DNA of 36,404 bases, from assembly GCA_018268955.1 (NCBI GenBank), contig JAFDVO010000033.1, positions 1 through 36,404 of the forward strand, written 5' to 3'. Below are positions 9,101-17,198 of the stretch, one piece after another. The notes under the pieces were generated by a model. That model saw only the letters and a list, made by a program, of their open reading frames with translations. It ran no database searches and was not told the DNA's origin. The first letter of the stretch is position 1. The number at the start of each line of letters is the position of its first letter. The stretch comes from Acidobacteriota bacterium. Lineage in GTDB: Bacteria > Acidobacteriota > Vicinamibacteria > Vicinamibacterales > CAVVIG01. The position numbers and the translations under genes are program-made.

Positions 9101-9667
9101 CAGGCCGAGCACGTACGAAGCGGTGACGTGGTACGGCTCCCGCTCGACGATCGGCTGCAGCGCGGTCGCCGCACGGTCGTACTCGCGATCCTCGAGGTCG
9201 ATTTGCGCCAGGTTGACGGTCACGCCAACGTCGGCCGGGTCGATCGTGCGGACCTTGTCGAAGTACCCGCGCGCGTCGCCGTTGCGGTTCTGCGCGCGCG
9301 CGATCAACCCCAGCACATACGGCGGTTGCGGTGCATTCGGCATGCGCGACGCCGCGGCTGACGCCTCTTTCGCGGCTTCGTCGAGCTTCTGGTCGTACAG
9401 CAGGGCGAGGCTCAAGTTCAGGTGTGCGATGCCGAGGCTGGAATCGATGCCGATCGCCTTGGTGAACGCCTCGGCCGCCTCCGGATACTTCAGCTGCTCC
9501 AGCAGGGCGACCCCCGCGTTGTTGGCGCGGTAGGCGCGCTCCCGCGTGTCGCGCGTGGGACCCGTCGGTCGCGATGCGGATGGCGACCCGCAGGCGGTGA
9601 CCGCACTCAGGGCGACGCCGAGGCAAGACCGGACACACCAGTGGCGCACAGGGATGCTGAAGGGCAC
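6152..9667 (-). CDS. Giant TPR / VCBS / ASPIC-UnbV lipoprotein with extra C-terminal domain
   Basis: A 1171-residue protein starting with a GTG. Its lipoprotein signal ends in LSAVTAC (Cys about 26). The order is TPR repeats (about 45-235, AYRANNAGVALLEQLKYPEAAEAFTKA), FG-GAP/VCBS repeats (about 285-670, DYDNDGAADLFVLRVAGSSLYRNDGKGHF and similar), an ASPIC/UnbV module (about 680-755, LGVGAKVQV, EVMFGLGPRPGADVARVLWPSG), and a further region of about 400 residues. That region begins CPFLFVWNG and contains beta-rich stretches such as LSTNMRVYWDQIQVGE. The TPR-CRTAC1 fusion is known in Acidobacteriota; the tail is one I cannot assign. The protein probably faces the periplasm or cell surface. A TACCCT -10-like box lies only 5 nt upstream of the start (9673-9678), so the transcript may be leaderless. 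It is the first gene of the operon running to 102. Confidence 0.85.
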   Translation of the reverse strand: MPFSIPVRHWCVRSCLGVALSAVTACGSPSASRPTGPTRDTRERAYRANNAGVALLEQLKYPEAAEAFTKAIGIDSSLGIAHLNLSLALLYDQKLDEAAKEASAAASRMPNAPQPPYVLGLIARAQNRNGDARGYFDKVRTIDPADVGVTVNLAQIDLEDREYDRAATALQPIVEREPYHVTASYVLGLALTRSGKTDEGQVLLQRAQDLRRANYAVTFGTGYLEQGRYAEAIASTGAEPDLVDPSTPPAKFSRADIGAERVATAVPAAIGRSVGAADLADAGVRALTAGLGGGQTLVDIDGDGTLELVVVSASSQRILRPTPEGTPVDITSQSGFSTSSKSPGIGVLAADYDNDGAADLFVLRVAGSSLYRNDGKGHFADVTRSAKLPSFPSLAGAAAFVDVDHDGDVDLLIAGLADIAATRKQRSGPWEFPSGFAPAPLQLLRNNGNGTFTDITRAAKLERRGHVIAVVPTDFDNHRDIDLLVVPAEGAPALLSNQRDGTFRDVSPEVGLTGPANGDERTTAVAVGDVNKDDYPDFFFARTGESVFALSDGHGHFKVSSAPAQTRGATAAQLLDYDNDGLLDLVATTTSGLVVLRNAGPSFVDVTTEAVEAKGAAAGPVRSMTVADIDRDGDLDIVASTGDATWLWRNSGDSRNHALRVQLRGRVTNRLGVGAKVQVRAGSLSARAETSSTSPAVAPSEVMFGLGPRPGADVARVLWPSGILQAEIAPAAEGGKDAFLSSPFVVEELDRKPSSCPFLFVWNGERFEFVTDFLGGGEMGYYEGPGAWNHPDPVEYVRIRGDQLVPRDGRLQLRVTNELEEVLYLDQLQLMTVAHPADVQVFPNEGMTVEPKPHRLHAVRQPHAPVRVTDDHGHDVTDRIAALDRRYPDDFTRDRIRGYAEPHSLTIELGQVRAPQTLLLTAWTDYAFSSDNVAGAQAGLALVEPYLEAREASGRWRRLDVGIGIPVGRPQTIALDLGSVLKGGEHELRLSTNMRVYWDQIQVGETAAADGLVTSLADPRVATLRERGFSAEVRPDGEDPPGYDYTRVSQVSPWKAFVGSFTRPGDVLPLLSKADDQFVIAKTGDEVALEFEADAKPLPQGWTRTYLLRGDGYSKEMDVNSASPDTVEPLPFHGMSRYPYPSTEQYPDTAEHRAYREQFNTRRVPRAIPPL

Positions 9668-9690
9668 AGGTCAGGGTAACGGGAAACGGG

Positions 9691-9731
9691 GGAAATGGCG
9701 AGTTGGTGAATTGGTGAATTGGTGAGGCCGT
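9691..9731. repeat. AATTGGTG octamer array
   Basis: Reads GAGTTGGTGAATTGGTGAATTGGTGAG on the plus strand. It is the reverse complement of the AACTCACC family seen at 13346-13375 and within 27905-28015. It lies between the terminator of the receptor gene and the start of the giant lipoprotein gene. Confidence 0.65.
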
Positions 9732-9770
9732 GAAGTCGTGAGTGCGCGCTGGCGCCGGCCGGACGGTGCG

Positions 9771-9812
9771 AAAACACGAACGCCGGCCCCACCATGGTGG
9801 TGAGGCCGGCGT
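9771..9812 (-). terminator. Intrinsic terminator after the first Oar-type receptor gene
   Basis: On the minus strand the stem ACGCCGGCC/GGCCGGCGT encloses an inner CACC/GGTG pairing. It is followed by TCGTGTTTTCG, a T-rich tract. It sits 66 bp after the receptor stop codon at 9878 and separates the receptor from the 9667-102 operon. Confidence 0.75.
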
Positions 9813-9877
9813 CGCGGGTCAGACGGTGGCGCAGCGCCCTGGACAGCGGGCGCCTGCGCTGGTCCTGAGCACGGGGC

Positions 9878-12800
9878 TCAGAACTGGATGGCGGCGGTCA
9901 CGCGCATCAGGCGCGGATCGAGGAACGTGGTGGGACGCAGCCAGCGGTTGGTGGCGGAGCTCGCGAGCTGCCCGTTCACCAGCGCCGCCGAGTACGCGGC
10001 CGTCACGTTCTGGATCGAGTTGCTGTTCAGCGCGTTGTAGACGTCGAACGCGAGACGCAGCTTGCCCCAGCCGATGTCGAGCGTCTTGTTGACCGCCAGA
10101 TCGAGCTGGTTGAAGCGTGGGCCGTAGAGCGAGTTGGGCGTGATCAGGTTCAGGGCGGAGGCCGCGCTCGCCGAGGTCAGCGTCGTCGCCGAACGACCGT
10201 TCTTGAACGTCACGTTGTACGGGTTGGAGACGGCGGTCGGCGTGCCGATGACCGCCGTCGCGTTCTGGGCCGCGCCGCGCGTGTTGCGGTAGATGAAGCT
10301 GGCGTTGAACCCGCCCTTGATCGGCACGCTGCCGTTCAGGCGGAAGTCCGTGTTGTTCGCCCACGACGTGACGACGTTGCAGGCGCCCGCGCCGTTGAGG
10401 AGGTTGCCGTTGAAGTTCGTGCCGCCGCCAGTGCCGGTGATATCCACCGGCGTATTCGGCACGTCAACGGTGAAGCAGCCGTTCGCCACCTGACGACCGG
10501 TGTCGATGCCGCCACCAAGGCGGATGCCACCGCGGATACGGCCGTCGATGCTCACCCACACACCGTCCCAGTACCGCTTCGGCAGGCTGGTGTTGCCGTT
10601 CTTTCCGACGAACTCCTTGGCGTTGGTGACGCGCAGCGTGCCCTGGCCGAAGAGCGCCGGGTTCACGTCGTAGAAGCCGCACCGCTGCTGGCCGGCGTTC
10701 GGCAGCCGCGAGTCGTTCGGCACGGTGATGCAGAACTCGTCGTAGTCCGACGGGCCGAGCAAGGTGTTCTCCGTGACCGTGAAGCTGCCGTCCCAGTTGT
10801 GGTTGTAGCCGACGTTCAGCGACAGCCCGTGAATGAGTTCGTGCTGCACGTCGAGGTTGATGTCCCAGAGGTAATCGCGGTTCGAGAACTTCGCCGAGTC
10901 GTCGAACAGCACCGCCTGCGGGTTGAACTTGCCGAAGTTCACGTTGCTCATCGGTCCGCACTCGCCGTTGGGCTGGAGGTTGCGGACGTCGCAATCGGGA
11001 ATGTAGTTGCCGTTCGCGTCGTTCCAGCTGCGGAACGCGCTGTTGATCGACGAGTTGAACGGGTGGAAGCGGCTGGTGAAGTCGCCGCGGCTGAGGCCGA
11101 CGTAGCGGCCGACCGAGAAGCGGATCGCCGTACGGCCGTTCCCCATCAGATCGTACACCGCGCCCATGCGCGGGCTGAAGTCGTTGTAGATCGGCACGCC
11201 CTTCAGCTCCGGCGCTTCACGGCGTGGAACGTACGGGCCCGCCTCGGCGACCGAGGCCAGGTAGCCGTAGCTCACACGGTCGTACCGCGCACCGATGTTC
11301 GCCGTCAGTCGCCCGATCTTCCACTGGTCCTGCGCGAACAGGCCAAGCTCCATGTTCTGGCGGACGTTCACGGTGAAGGGGATCGCGTAGTACTGCAGAC
11401 GCAGCGGCTTGCCGTTCGAGAAGTCGTAATTCAGGCCGTCGACGACGTTGTTGCGGCTCCGCGACTCGTCGTTGAAGCCCTGCTCGTTCGTGAGGCCCAC
11501 CTTCACGTTGTGCGTGCCGGTCACATAGGATGCAGTGAAGCGCTGGGCGCCGCGGCCGGTGCGCGCCTTGGGCGCCGTCAGCAGCGAGGTGGCGCCGTAG
11601 CGGAAGTTCGTCGCCGTCTCCAGGATCGAACGGTCGTTCTGGGTGACGCCGTCTTCAGCGAAGTTGACCCAATTCGCGTCCTGCCACGACACACCCGCCT
11701 CGAGCAGCAGACGGCTGGTGATCGGTGCGGTCCAGGTCCCCTGAATGACGCCTGACGGGTACCAGTCCCAGCCACGCTCGGACTCGATCGCGTTCGAGCC
11801 GGTGAAGGGGCCGGTGGTGCAGCGGCAGGACTTCTGGAGGTCGCCGTAGATGTTGAAGCGGTTCTTCGTGCCGAGCTGCGTGGTGATGCGGCCCGCGTGG
11901 TTGCGGTACCAGTCGAAGCTTGCCGCCTTCCGCGGGTCCGCGCCGTTCCAGAGCGACGGGTCGGTGTAGCTGACGTTGGCGTACGGCGTGCCGGGCTGGC
12001 CGGGATAGAACAGCGTCGGCGTCAGGCCAACGTTACCAGCCGGGTTCGCCAGGCCCCACGTCGGGTTCAGCGCCTGCGCCTGCCCCTGCAACGGATTGTA
12101 GTACGCGCTCGGCTGGTTCACGGTCGATCCCCAGCGGGCAACCGCCGCGAAGAACCAGATGCGGTCCTGCTTGATCGGGCCGCCGAACTGCGCGCCGAGC
12201 CGGTAGATGCGATCCACCTTCGCCGCCGAGTTGATGCCGGCGGCGGAGATCAGGGCCTGGTTTCCCTGGGCCCAGCTGTTCAGGTTCGACCGGACGTTGC
12301 CGCTCTGCATCGCCCCCGTCGAGATGTAGCCGTCGATGCCGCCCGAGAAGATGTTCGAGCCGCTCTTCGGGATCGCGTTCAGCGACACGCTGCCGGAGCC
12401 GGCCTCCGCGCCCATGCCGCTCGTTTCGATCTGCAGTTCCTGGATCGCGCCCGGGTCCGTGATGTAGCCGACGCCCGAGGCCTCGTTCACGAAGTACTGG
12501 TTCCGGAAGCCGTCGAAGTTGGCGCGCGTGCCCGCCTTGCCGTGGAAGAACGTGTAGTTGCCCTGCGCCGACCACGTGTCGCGCGTGCCGCCGACGTCCG
12601 CCTGCGTCGCCGCAAAGCCTGGCGTCACGTACGCGAGCGTCTGCAGGCCCACGTTGCCGCTCGGGAGCGACTCCAGCTCGTTGCTGTTCAGCGTGTCCTG
12701 CTTGCGCATGCTGGTCGTGTCGACGACCGGCGCCGCGCCGCTCACCGTGATGGTTTCCGACAGAGAGCCCACCTGCATCGAGACGTTCACGGTCGCCGTG

Positions 12801-13123
12801 AACCCGGTCCCGAGCGTGATCCCTTCGCGCCGCACGGTCGAGAACCCCTCGAGCGAGAACGTCACCGTATAGGTGCCGGGGCGCAGGTCGACGATGTTGT
12901 AGCGACCTTCACCGTCGGTCGTGACGGTGCGCACCTTCTCGATCAGGGCCGGGCTCGCCGCTTCCACCGTCACGCCCGGCATCGCCAGGCCCGACGTGTC
13001 GCGCACCACGCCCGCAATACCGCTGGCCTGTTGTGCCCACGCCTTCGTGCCGGGCCACAGCAGGCACATCCCCGCCAGCACGAAGGCCGCAGCCCTCGAC
13101 CAGCGCTGTCTCATCTGTGTCAC
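9878..13123 (-). CDS. Oar-type TonB-dependent outer-membrane receptor, copy 1
   Basis: The open frame runs to 13252. I chose the GTG at 13123 because GGAGG lies 5 nt upstream and the product then begins with the signal peptide (VTQMRQRWSRAAAFVLAGM... to AWAQQ). The paralogue at 16987 has the same arrangement. The 1081-residue product has a carboxypeptidase-regulatory-like domain (about 32-110, GVVRDTSGLAMPGVTVEAAS), a plug domain (about 125-260), and a large beta-barrel ending in RVTAAIQF with the terminal Phe expected of outer-membrane proteins. The family imports or binds peptides or glycans at the outer membrane, but the substrate here is unknown. It has its own promoter and operator at 13243-13288 and a terminator at 9771-9812. 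It is very similar along its length to the receptor at 13781. Confidence 0.9.
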   Translation of the reverse strand: MTQMRQRWSRAAAFVLAGMCLLWPGTKAWAQQASGIAGVVRDTSGLAMPGVTVEAASPALIEKVRTVTTDGEGRYNIVDLRPGTYTVTFSLEGFSTVRREGITLGTGFTATVNVSMQVGSLSETITVSGAAPVVDTTSMRKQDTLNSNELESLPSGNVGLQTLAYVTPGFAATQADVGGTRDTWSAQGNYTFFHGKAGTRANFDGFRNQYFVNEASGVGYITDPGAIQELQIETSGMGAEAGSGSVSLNAIPKSGSNIFSGGIDGYISTGAMQSGNVRSNLNSWAQGNQALISAAGINSAAKVDRIYRLGAQFGGPIKQDRIWFFAAVARWGSTVNQPSAYYNPLQGQAQALNPTWGLANPAGNVGLTPTLFYPGQPGTPYANVSYTDPSLWNGADPRKAASFDWYRNHAGRITTQLGTKNRFNIYGDLQKSCRCTTGPFTGSNAIESERGWDWYPSGVIQGTWTAPITSRLLLEAGVSWQDANWVNFAEDGVTQNDRSILETATNFRYGATSLLTAPKARTGRGAQRFTASYVTGTHNVKVGLTNEQGFNDESRSRNNVVDGLNYDFSNGKPLRLQYYAIPFTVNVRQNMELGLFAQDQWKIGRLTANIGARYDRVSYGYLASVAEAGPYVPRREAPELKGVPIYNDFSPRMGAVYDLMGNGRTAIRFSVGRYVGLSRGDFTSRFHPFNSSINSAFRSWNDANGNYIPDCDVRNLQPNGECGPMSNVNFGKFNPQAVLFDDSAKFSNRDYLWDINLDVQHELIHGLSLNVGYNHNWDGSFTVTENTLLGPSDYDEFCITVPNDSRLPNAGQQRCGFYDVNPALFGQGTLRVTNAKEFVGKNGNTSLPKRYWDGVWVSIDGRIRGGIRLGGGIDTGRQVANGCFTVDVPNTPVDITGTGGGTNFNGNLLNGAGACNVVTSWANNTDFRLNGSVPIKGGFNASFIYRNTRGAAQNATAVIGTPTAVSNPYNVTFKNGRSATTLTSASAASALNLITPNSLYGPRFNQLDLAVNKTLDIGWGKLRLAFDVYNALNSNSIQNVTAAYSAALVNGQLASSATNRWLRPTTFLDPRLMRVTAAIQF

Positions 13124-13242
13124 TGACGCCTCCACCGAAACCCACGTGTGCACCGAACCCGATCGCGTCCGGTGCCACCACGGCCTTTGGAGCGGCGCCG
13201 GGACACACACGTCACCCGGAACCCGCCCGCCTGGCGCGCGGA

Positions 13243-13288
13243 GTTGTAACACGTTTGTATTAGTCGCGTTGTCTCAAGTTGTCTCAGG
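13243..13288 (-). promoter_or_regulatory. Direct-repeat operator plus extended -10 upstream of receptor copy 1
   Basis: The minus strand reads CTGAGACAAC-TTGAGACAAC (13268-13288), two units with a 10 bp period. The extended -10-like TGTTACAAC follows 25 bp downstream (13243-13251). A second TACAA lies 11 bp from it. The same layout occurs at 17108-17154 and 20163-20208. OmpR-family regulators bind direct repeats of about this spacing; that the regulator encoded at 25844 binds here is inference. Confidence 0.6.
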
Positions 13289-13310
13289 TACTGCGACGGT
13301 CGCAGGACGC

Positions 13311-13344
13311 GAAGGGCGAGCGGCGCACCGTCCGCTCGCCCTTC
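13311..13344 (-). terminator. Perfect 13-bp hairpin downstream of the small membrane protein gene
   Basis: GAAGGGCGAGCGG (13311-13323) pairs perfectly with CCGCTCGCCCTTC (13332-13344) across an 8-nt loop. It lies 43 bp after the stop of the 113-residue protein on the minus strand. It has no T tract, so it may be a 3'-end stabiliser or a factor-dependent stop rather than a classical intrinsic terminator. Confidence 0.5.
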
Positions 13345-13345
13345 A

Positions 13346-13375
13346 GCAACTCACCAACTCACCAACTCACCAATT
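13346..13375. repeat. AACTCACC octamer array
   Basis: CAACTCACCA repeats about three and a half times, directly beside the 13-bp hairpin. It is the same unit as at 27966-28015 and, inverted, at 9691-9731 and 27905-27934. Confidence 0.7.
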
Positions 13376-13386
13376 GCCTGAGTCAG

Positions 13387-13728
13387 TTAGTCCTGCCTCG
13401 TGCCGAGGCTGGACGGGGTGACGTCGAGCACGTGGTGGTCGATCGTCCAGACGCTGGCAGCGAAGCCGGCCGCGAGCCCCACGTACAGCAGCATCTTCTT
13501 GCCCTTCCCCATCCCGCTCTTCGAGAGCGTGGGGTTCTGGCCCTGATACGCAGCAACCGGCTTCTGTCCGGGCGCTGGTGCCTGCGTGGACGCAGGAGCG
13601 GGCACTCCGTCGCGGGCGGCAATTTGCTGGACGTGCCTGGTTCCCGTCGTCAGCAGCGATTCACCAGCAAAGGCCGCCGTGGCATTGGCAATCGTGGCGA
13701 CCAGTGCAAAGGCTACGAACCGTTTCAT
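13387..13728 (-). CDS. Small exported/membrane protein of unknown function
   Basis: A 113-residue product with a clear signal peptide (MKRFVAFALVATIANATAAFAG), a Pro/Ala/Gln-rich middle (about 42-65, GVPAPASTQAPAPGQKP), and one hydrophobic segment near the C-terminus (about 78-96, MLLYVGLAAGFAASVWTI) preceded by the basic GKGKK. The start is supported by GGAGAGAG 4 nt upstream of the ATG. I do not recognise a family. It lies 52 bp downstream of the second receptor and before the first, so it is probably co-transcribed with copy 2. It may be a periplasmic or inner-membrane accessory of the receptors; that role is inference from position only. Confidence 0.75.
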   Translation of the reverse strand: MKRFVAFALVATIANATAAFAGESLLTTGTRHVQQIAARDGVPAPASTQAPAPGQKPVAAYQGQNPTLSKSGMGKGKKMLLYVGLAAGFAASVWTIDHHVLDVTPSSLGTRQD

Positions 13729-13743
13729 CAGTCTCTCTCCTAC

Positions 13744-13765
13744 GGCGGCCGCACCGGCGGCCGCC
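13744..13765. repeat. REP-like perfect palindrome in receptor operon spacer
   Basis: GGCGGCCGC (13744-13752) and GCGGCCGCC (13757-13765) form a perfect 9-bp stem with an ACCG loop. It lies between receptor copy 2 and the small membrane protein, ending 15 bp before the start codon of the latter. No T tract follows. It could moderate translation or processing, or be a dispersed palindromic repeat. Confidence 0.55.
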
Positions 13766-13780
13766 CCTACGTGGCACGTT

Positions 13781-16700
13781 CTAGAACTGAATGGATGCGG
13801 TGACGCGCATCAGGCGCGGATCCAGGAACGTCGTCGGCCGGAGCCACCGGTTCGTGGCGGCACTCACGAACTGGCCGTTGACGACCGACGCGGAGTAGGC
13901 GGTCGTGACGTTCTGGATCGAGTTGCTGTTCAGGGCGTTGTAGACGTCGTACGCCAGCCGCAGCTTGCCCCAGCCGATGTCGAGCGTCTTGTTGATGGCG
14001 AGGTCCAGCTGGTTGAACCGCGGACCGAACAGCGAGTTCGGCGTGATGAGGTTCAGGGCCTGCGCGGTCGTGAGCGTGCTTGCCGCGCGGCCGTTCTTGA
14101 AGCTGATGTTCGCAGCCGTCGCCGTGAGCACCGCGTTCTGCGCCGCACCAGGCGTGTTGCGGAAGATGAAGCTGCCGTTGAACCCGCCCTTGATCGGGAT
14201 GCTGCCGTTGATGCGGAAGTCGGCAGTGTCCTTCCACGACGTGACGACGCGGCAGGCGCCCTGACCGGTGGAGTTGAAGCCGTTCCAGGTCAGCGTGGCG
14301 CCGTCAGATCCGTTGACATCCTTCGGCTGGTTCGGGATATCGACCGTGAAGCAGTGATCGTCGATGTTGCGGCCGATGTCGAGACCACCGCCGACGCGGA
14401 TGTCGTACGGCAGCCGGCCGTTCATGCCGATCGTGACGCCGTCCCAGTAGCGCTGCGGCAGGCGCGTGTTCCCGTTCTTCCCGACCAGTTCCTTGGCATT
14501 CACGACGTTGAGCGTGCCCTGGCCGAAGAGTTCCGGCTTGATGTCGTAGAAGCCGCATCGGGTCTGGCCCGCGCCAGCGAGCCGCGAATCGTTCGGGACG
14601 GTAATGCAGAACTCGTCGTACGCATCAGGTCCGAGCGGCTGCCCGTTCACGATGCGCTGCACGGTGGTGAAGTTGCCGTCCCAGTTGTGGTTGTAGGCGA
14701 AGTTCACCGACAGGCCGTGCGTGATCTCGTGCTGCAGATCAAGGTTGATGTCCCACAGGTAGTCCCGGTTCTTCTTCAGCACGTCGTCGCTGAACGTGGT
14801 CGACGTGGGGATGAACTTGCCGAAGTTCGCGTTGCTGATCCCGCCGCACTCGCCGTTCGGGGTGAAGTCCTGCAGGTTGCAGTCGGGGATGTAGTTGCCG
14901 TTCGCGTCGTTCCAGTTCCGGAACGCGGAGCTCACCGACGACGTGAACGGGTGGAACCGGCGCGTCAGGTCAGAGCGGCTCAACTGGTTGTAGCGACCGA
15001 CGGAGAACTTGACTGCGGTGCGGCCGTTGCCGAAGACATCCCACGCCGTGCCAAACCGCGGGTTGATGTCGTTCCAGGTCGGCACGCCCTTCAGCTCGGT
15101 CACCGTGCGCGCCGGCACGAAGAGACCGGCCGGAAGACTCGCCGAGGGGTACCCCATGCTGATCCGGTCATACCGGAGGCCGAGGGTTACCGTGAAGCGC
15201 TGAATCTTCCACGCGTCCTGCGCGAACATGCCGAGCTCCATGTTCTGCCGCTCCTGCTGGAGGAAGGGCAGGGCGTAGTACTGAATCCGGATCGGCTTCG
15301 CGTTCAGGAAGTCGTAGTTCAGGCCGTCGGTCACGTTGTTGCGGCTGCGCGACTCGTCGTTGAACGCCTGCTCGTTCGTGACGCCAACCTTCACGTTGTG
15401 CGTGCCGGTCACGTAGGAGGCAGTGAAGCGCTGCGCGCCACGGCCGGTGCGCGCCTTCGGCGCGGTCAGCAGGGAGGTCGCGCCGTAACGGTAATTCGTC
15501 GAGGTCTCGAGGATCGACCGGTCGTACTGCGTCACGCCCTCTTCGGCGAAGTTCACCCAGTTGGCGGTCTGCCACGACGCGCCGGCCTCAAGGAGCAGGC
15601 GGCTCGTGATCGGCGCCGTCCACGTGCCCTGAATCACGCCCGACGGATACCAGTCCCAGCCGCGCTCGGATTCGATCGCGTTCGCACCGGTGAAGGGGCC
15701 GGTCGTGCAGCGGCAGGACTTCTGGAGGTCGCCGTAGACGTTGAAGCGGTTCTTCGAGCCGATCTGCGTGGTGATGCGGCCCGCATGGTTGCGGTACCAG
15801 TCGAAGCTGAAGGCACGGCGCGGATCGGCGCCGTTCCAGAGCGACGGATCGGTGTAGGACAGGTTGGCGTACGGGCTGCCCGGCTGGCCGGGATAGAACA
15901 GCGTCGGCGTCGGGCCGAGGATCCCCGAGGCCGGAATGTTCGCCTTGCCCTGCAACGGGTTGTAGTACGCGCTCGGCTGGTTCACCGTCGACCCCCAGCG
16001 CGCGATCGCGGCGAAGAACCAGATGCGGTCCTGCTTGATGGGCCCGCCGAACTGGCCACCCATGCGGTAGATCTTGTCGACCTTCGCCGCCGAGTTGATG
16101 CCAGCCAGCGCGATCAGCGACTGGTTGCCCTGCGCCCAGTCGTTCAGGTTCGACCGGACGTTGGAGCTTTGCATCGACCCGTTCGAGAAGAAGCCGTCCA
16201 GGCCGCCTGCGAACGTGTTGCTGCCGCTCTTCGGAATGGCGTTGAGGGACGTGCTGCCCGAGCCCGACTCCGCGCCCATGCCGCTCGTCTCAAGCTGCAG
16301 TTCCTGGATGTTGCCCTGGTCGGTGATGTAGCCGACGCCCGATGCGGCGCCGATGAAGTACTGGTTGCGGAACCCGTCAAACGAGGCGCGCGTGCCGGTC
16401 TTGCCGTGGAAGAGGGTGTAGTTCCCCTGGGCTGACCAGGTGTCGCGCGTGCCGCCGACGTCCGCCTGCGTGGCCGCAAAGCCCGGCGTCACGTACGCCA
16501 GCGTCTGCAGGCCGACGTTGCCGCTCGGCAGCGACTCGAGTTCGTTGGCGTTGAGAATTTCCTGCTTGCGCATGCTGGTCGTGTCCACGACCGGCGCCGC
16601 GCCGCTCACGGTGATCGTCTCCTCCAGCGATCCGACCTGCATCGAGACGTTCACCGTCGCGGTGAACCCCGACTGCAGAACGATGCCCTCGCGCTTGACC

Positions 16701-16987
16701 GTGGAGAAGCCGGTCAGCGCAAATGTCACCGTATAGGTGCCAGGCCGCAGGTCGACGATGCTGTAGCGGCCCTCGCCGTCAGTCGTGACGCTCCGGACCT
16801 TCTCGATCAGCGCGGGACTCGCCGCTTCGACCGTCACGCCAGGCATCGCCAGCCCTGAGGTATCCCTCACGACACCCGAAATGCCGCTGGCCTGCTGAGC
16901 CCACGCGGCTGTGCCCGAGGCGAGAGACGCCACCACAGCCAGACCGACAGCCACTGCCCTCGACCACCGCATGCGCGAATGAATCAC
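13781..16987 (-). CDS. Oar-type TonB-dependent outer-membrane receptor, copy 2
   Basis: The open frame starts at 17035, but the GTG at 16987 follows GGGGGAGGGG by a few bases and matches the start architecture of copy 1. The 1068-residue product has a signal peptide ending AWAQQ, a carboxypeptidase-regulatory domain (about 32-112, SGVVRDTSGLAMPGVTVEAAS), a plug, and a beta-barrel ending in RVTASIQF. Long blocks are identical to copy 1 (for example the GNVGLQTLAYVTPGFAATQADVG region). Differences cluster in a few barrel segments, such as the ones near FVPARTVTELKG and FSDDVLKKNRDYL, so the two receptors probably arose by duplication and diverged in their loops. It is preceded by the direct-repeat operator at 17134-17154. 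Confidence 0.9.
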   Translation of the reverse strand: MIHSRMRWSRAVAVGLAVVASLASGTAAWAQQASGISGVVRDTSGLAMPGVTVEAASPALIEKVRSVTTDGEGRYSIVDLRPGTYTVTFALTGFSTVKREGIVLQSGFTATVNVSMQVGSLEETITVSGAAPVVDTTSMRKQEILNANELESLPSGNVGLQTLAYVTPGFAATQADVGGTRDTWSAQGNYTLFHGKTGTRASFDGFRNQYFIGAASGVGYITDQGNIQELQLETSGMGAESGSGSTSLNAIPKSGSNTFAGGLDGFFSNGSMQSSNVRSNLNDWAQGNQSLIALAGINSAAKVDKIYRMGGQFGGPIKQDRIWFFAAIARWGSTVNQPSAYYNPLQGKANIPASGILGPTPTLFYPGQPGSPYANLSYTDPSLWNGADPRRAFSFDWYRNHAGRITTQIGSKNRFNVYGDLQKSCRCTTGPFTGANAIESERGWDWYPSGVIQGTWTAPITSRLLLEAGASWQTANWVNFAEEGVTQYDRSILETSTNYRYGATSLLTAPKARTGRGAQRFTASYVTGTHNVKVGVTNEQAFNDESRSRNNVTDGLNYDFLNAKPIRIQYYALPFLQQERQNMELGMFAQDAWKIQRFTVTLGLRYDRISMGYPSASLPAGLFVPARTVTELKGVPTWNDINPRFGTAWDVFGNGRTAVKFSVGRYNQLSRSDLTRRFHPFTSSVSSAFRNWNDANGNYIPDCNLQDFTPNGECGGISNANFGKFIPTSTTFSDDVLKKNRDYLWDINLDLQHEITHGLSVNFAYNHNWDGNFTTVQRIVNGQPLGPDAYDEFCITVPNDSRLAGAGQTRCGFYDIKPELFGQGTLNVVNAKELVGKNGNTRLPQRYWDGVTIGMNGRLPYDIRVGGGLDIGRNIDDHCFTVDIPNQPKDVNGSDGATLTWNGFNSTGQGACRVVTSWKDTADFRINGSIPIKGGFNGSFIFRNTPGAAQNAVLTATAANISFKNGRAASTLTTAQALNLITPNSLFGPRFNQLDLAINKTLDIGWGKLRLAYDVYNALNSNSIQNVTTAYSASVVNGQFVSAATNRWLRPTTFLDPRLMRVTASIQF

Positions 16988-17107
16988 CGACCCCTCCCCC
17001 ACGATCCCGAGTTCGGCCTGCCGGATCGCCGGCACAACGAATCACCTCGCCACCGTTCCGACTGCCGCCGGAATCCCGACGCAGCTGGACTACGAATGGC
17101 GGACGGA

Positions 17108-17154
17108 GTTGTAACACGTTTGTATTACCGACCGTTGTCGCAAGTTGTCGCAAC
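17108..17154 (-). promoter_or_regulatory. Direct-repeat operator plus extended -10 upstream of receptor copy 2
   Basis: The minus strand reads GTTGCGACAAC-TTGCGACAAC (17134-17154), a perfect repeat with a 10 bp period. TGTTACAAC follows at 17108-17116, 26 bp on. The operator starts 147 bp before the GTG. The surrounding AATACAAACGTGTTACAACTCC is shared almost base for base with 13243-13262, although the flanking sequence differs. Confidence 0.65.
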
Positions 17155-17198
17155 ACGAAACATCGGGGCAAAAGGTTCGTATGTTCTCCGACATTTCG

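Noticed and set aside
13244..13262. Reading TTGTAACACGTTTGTAT as an inverted-repeat operator
   Set aside because: The arms are not complementary. The sequence is better explained as two TACAA boxes 11 bp apart on the minus strand, one of them an extended -10.
13586..16435. A 949-codon plus-strand open frame
   Set aside because: It is antisense to the receptor gene, has an Arg/Ala/Val-rich composition with no domain, signal peptide or ribosome site, and arises from the codon bias of the opposite strand.
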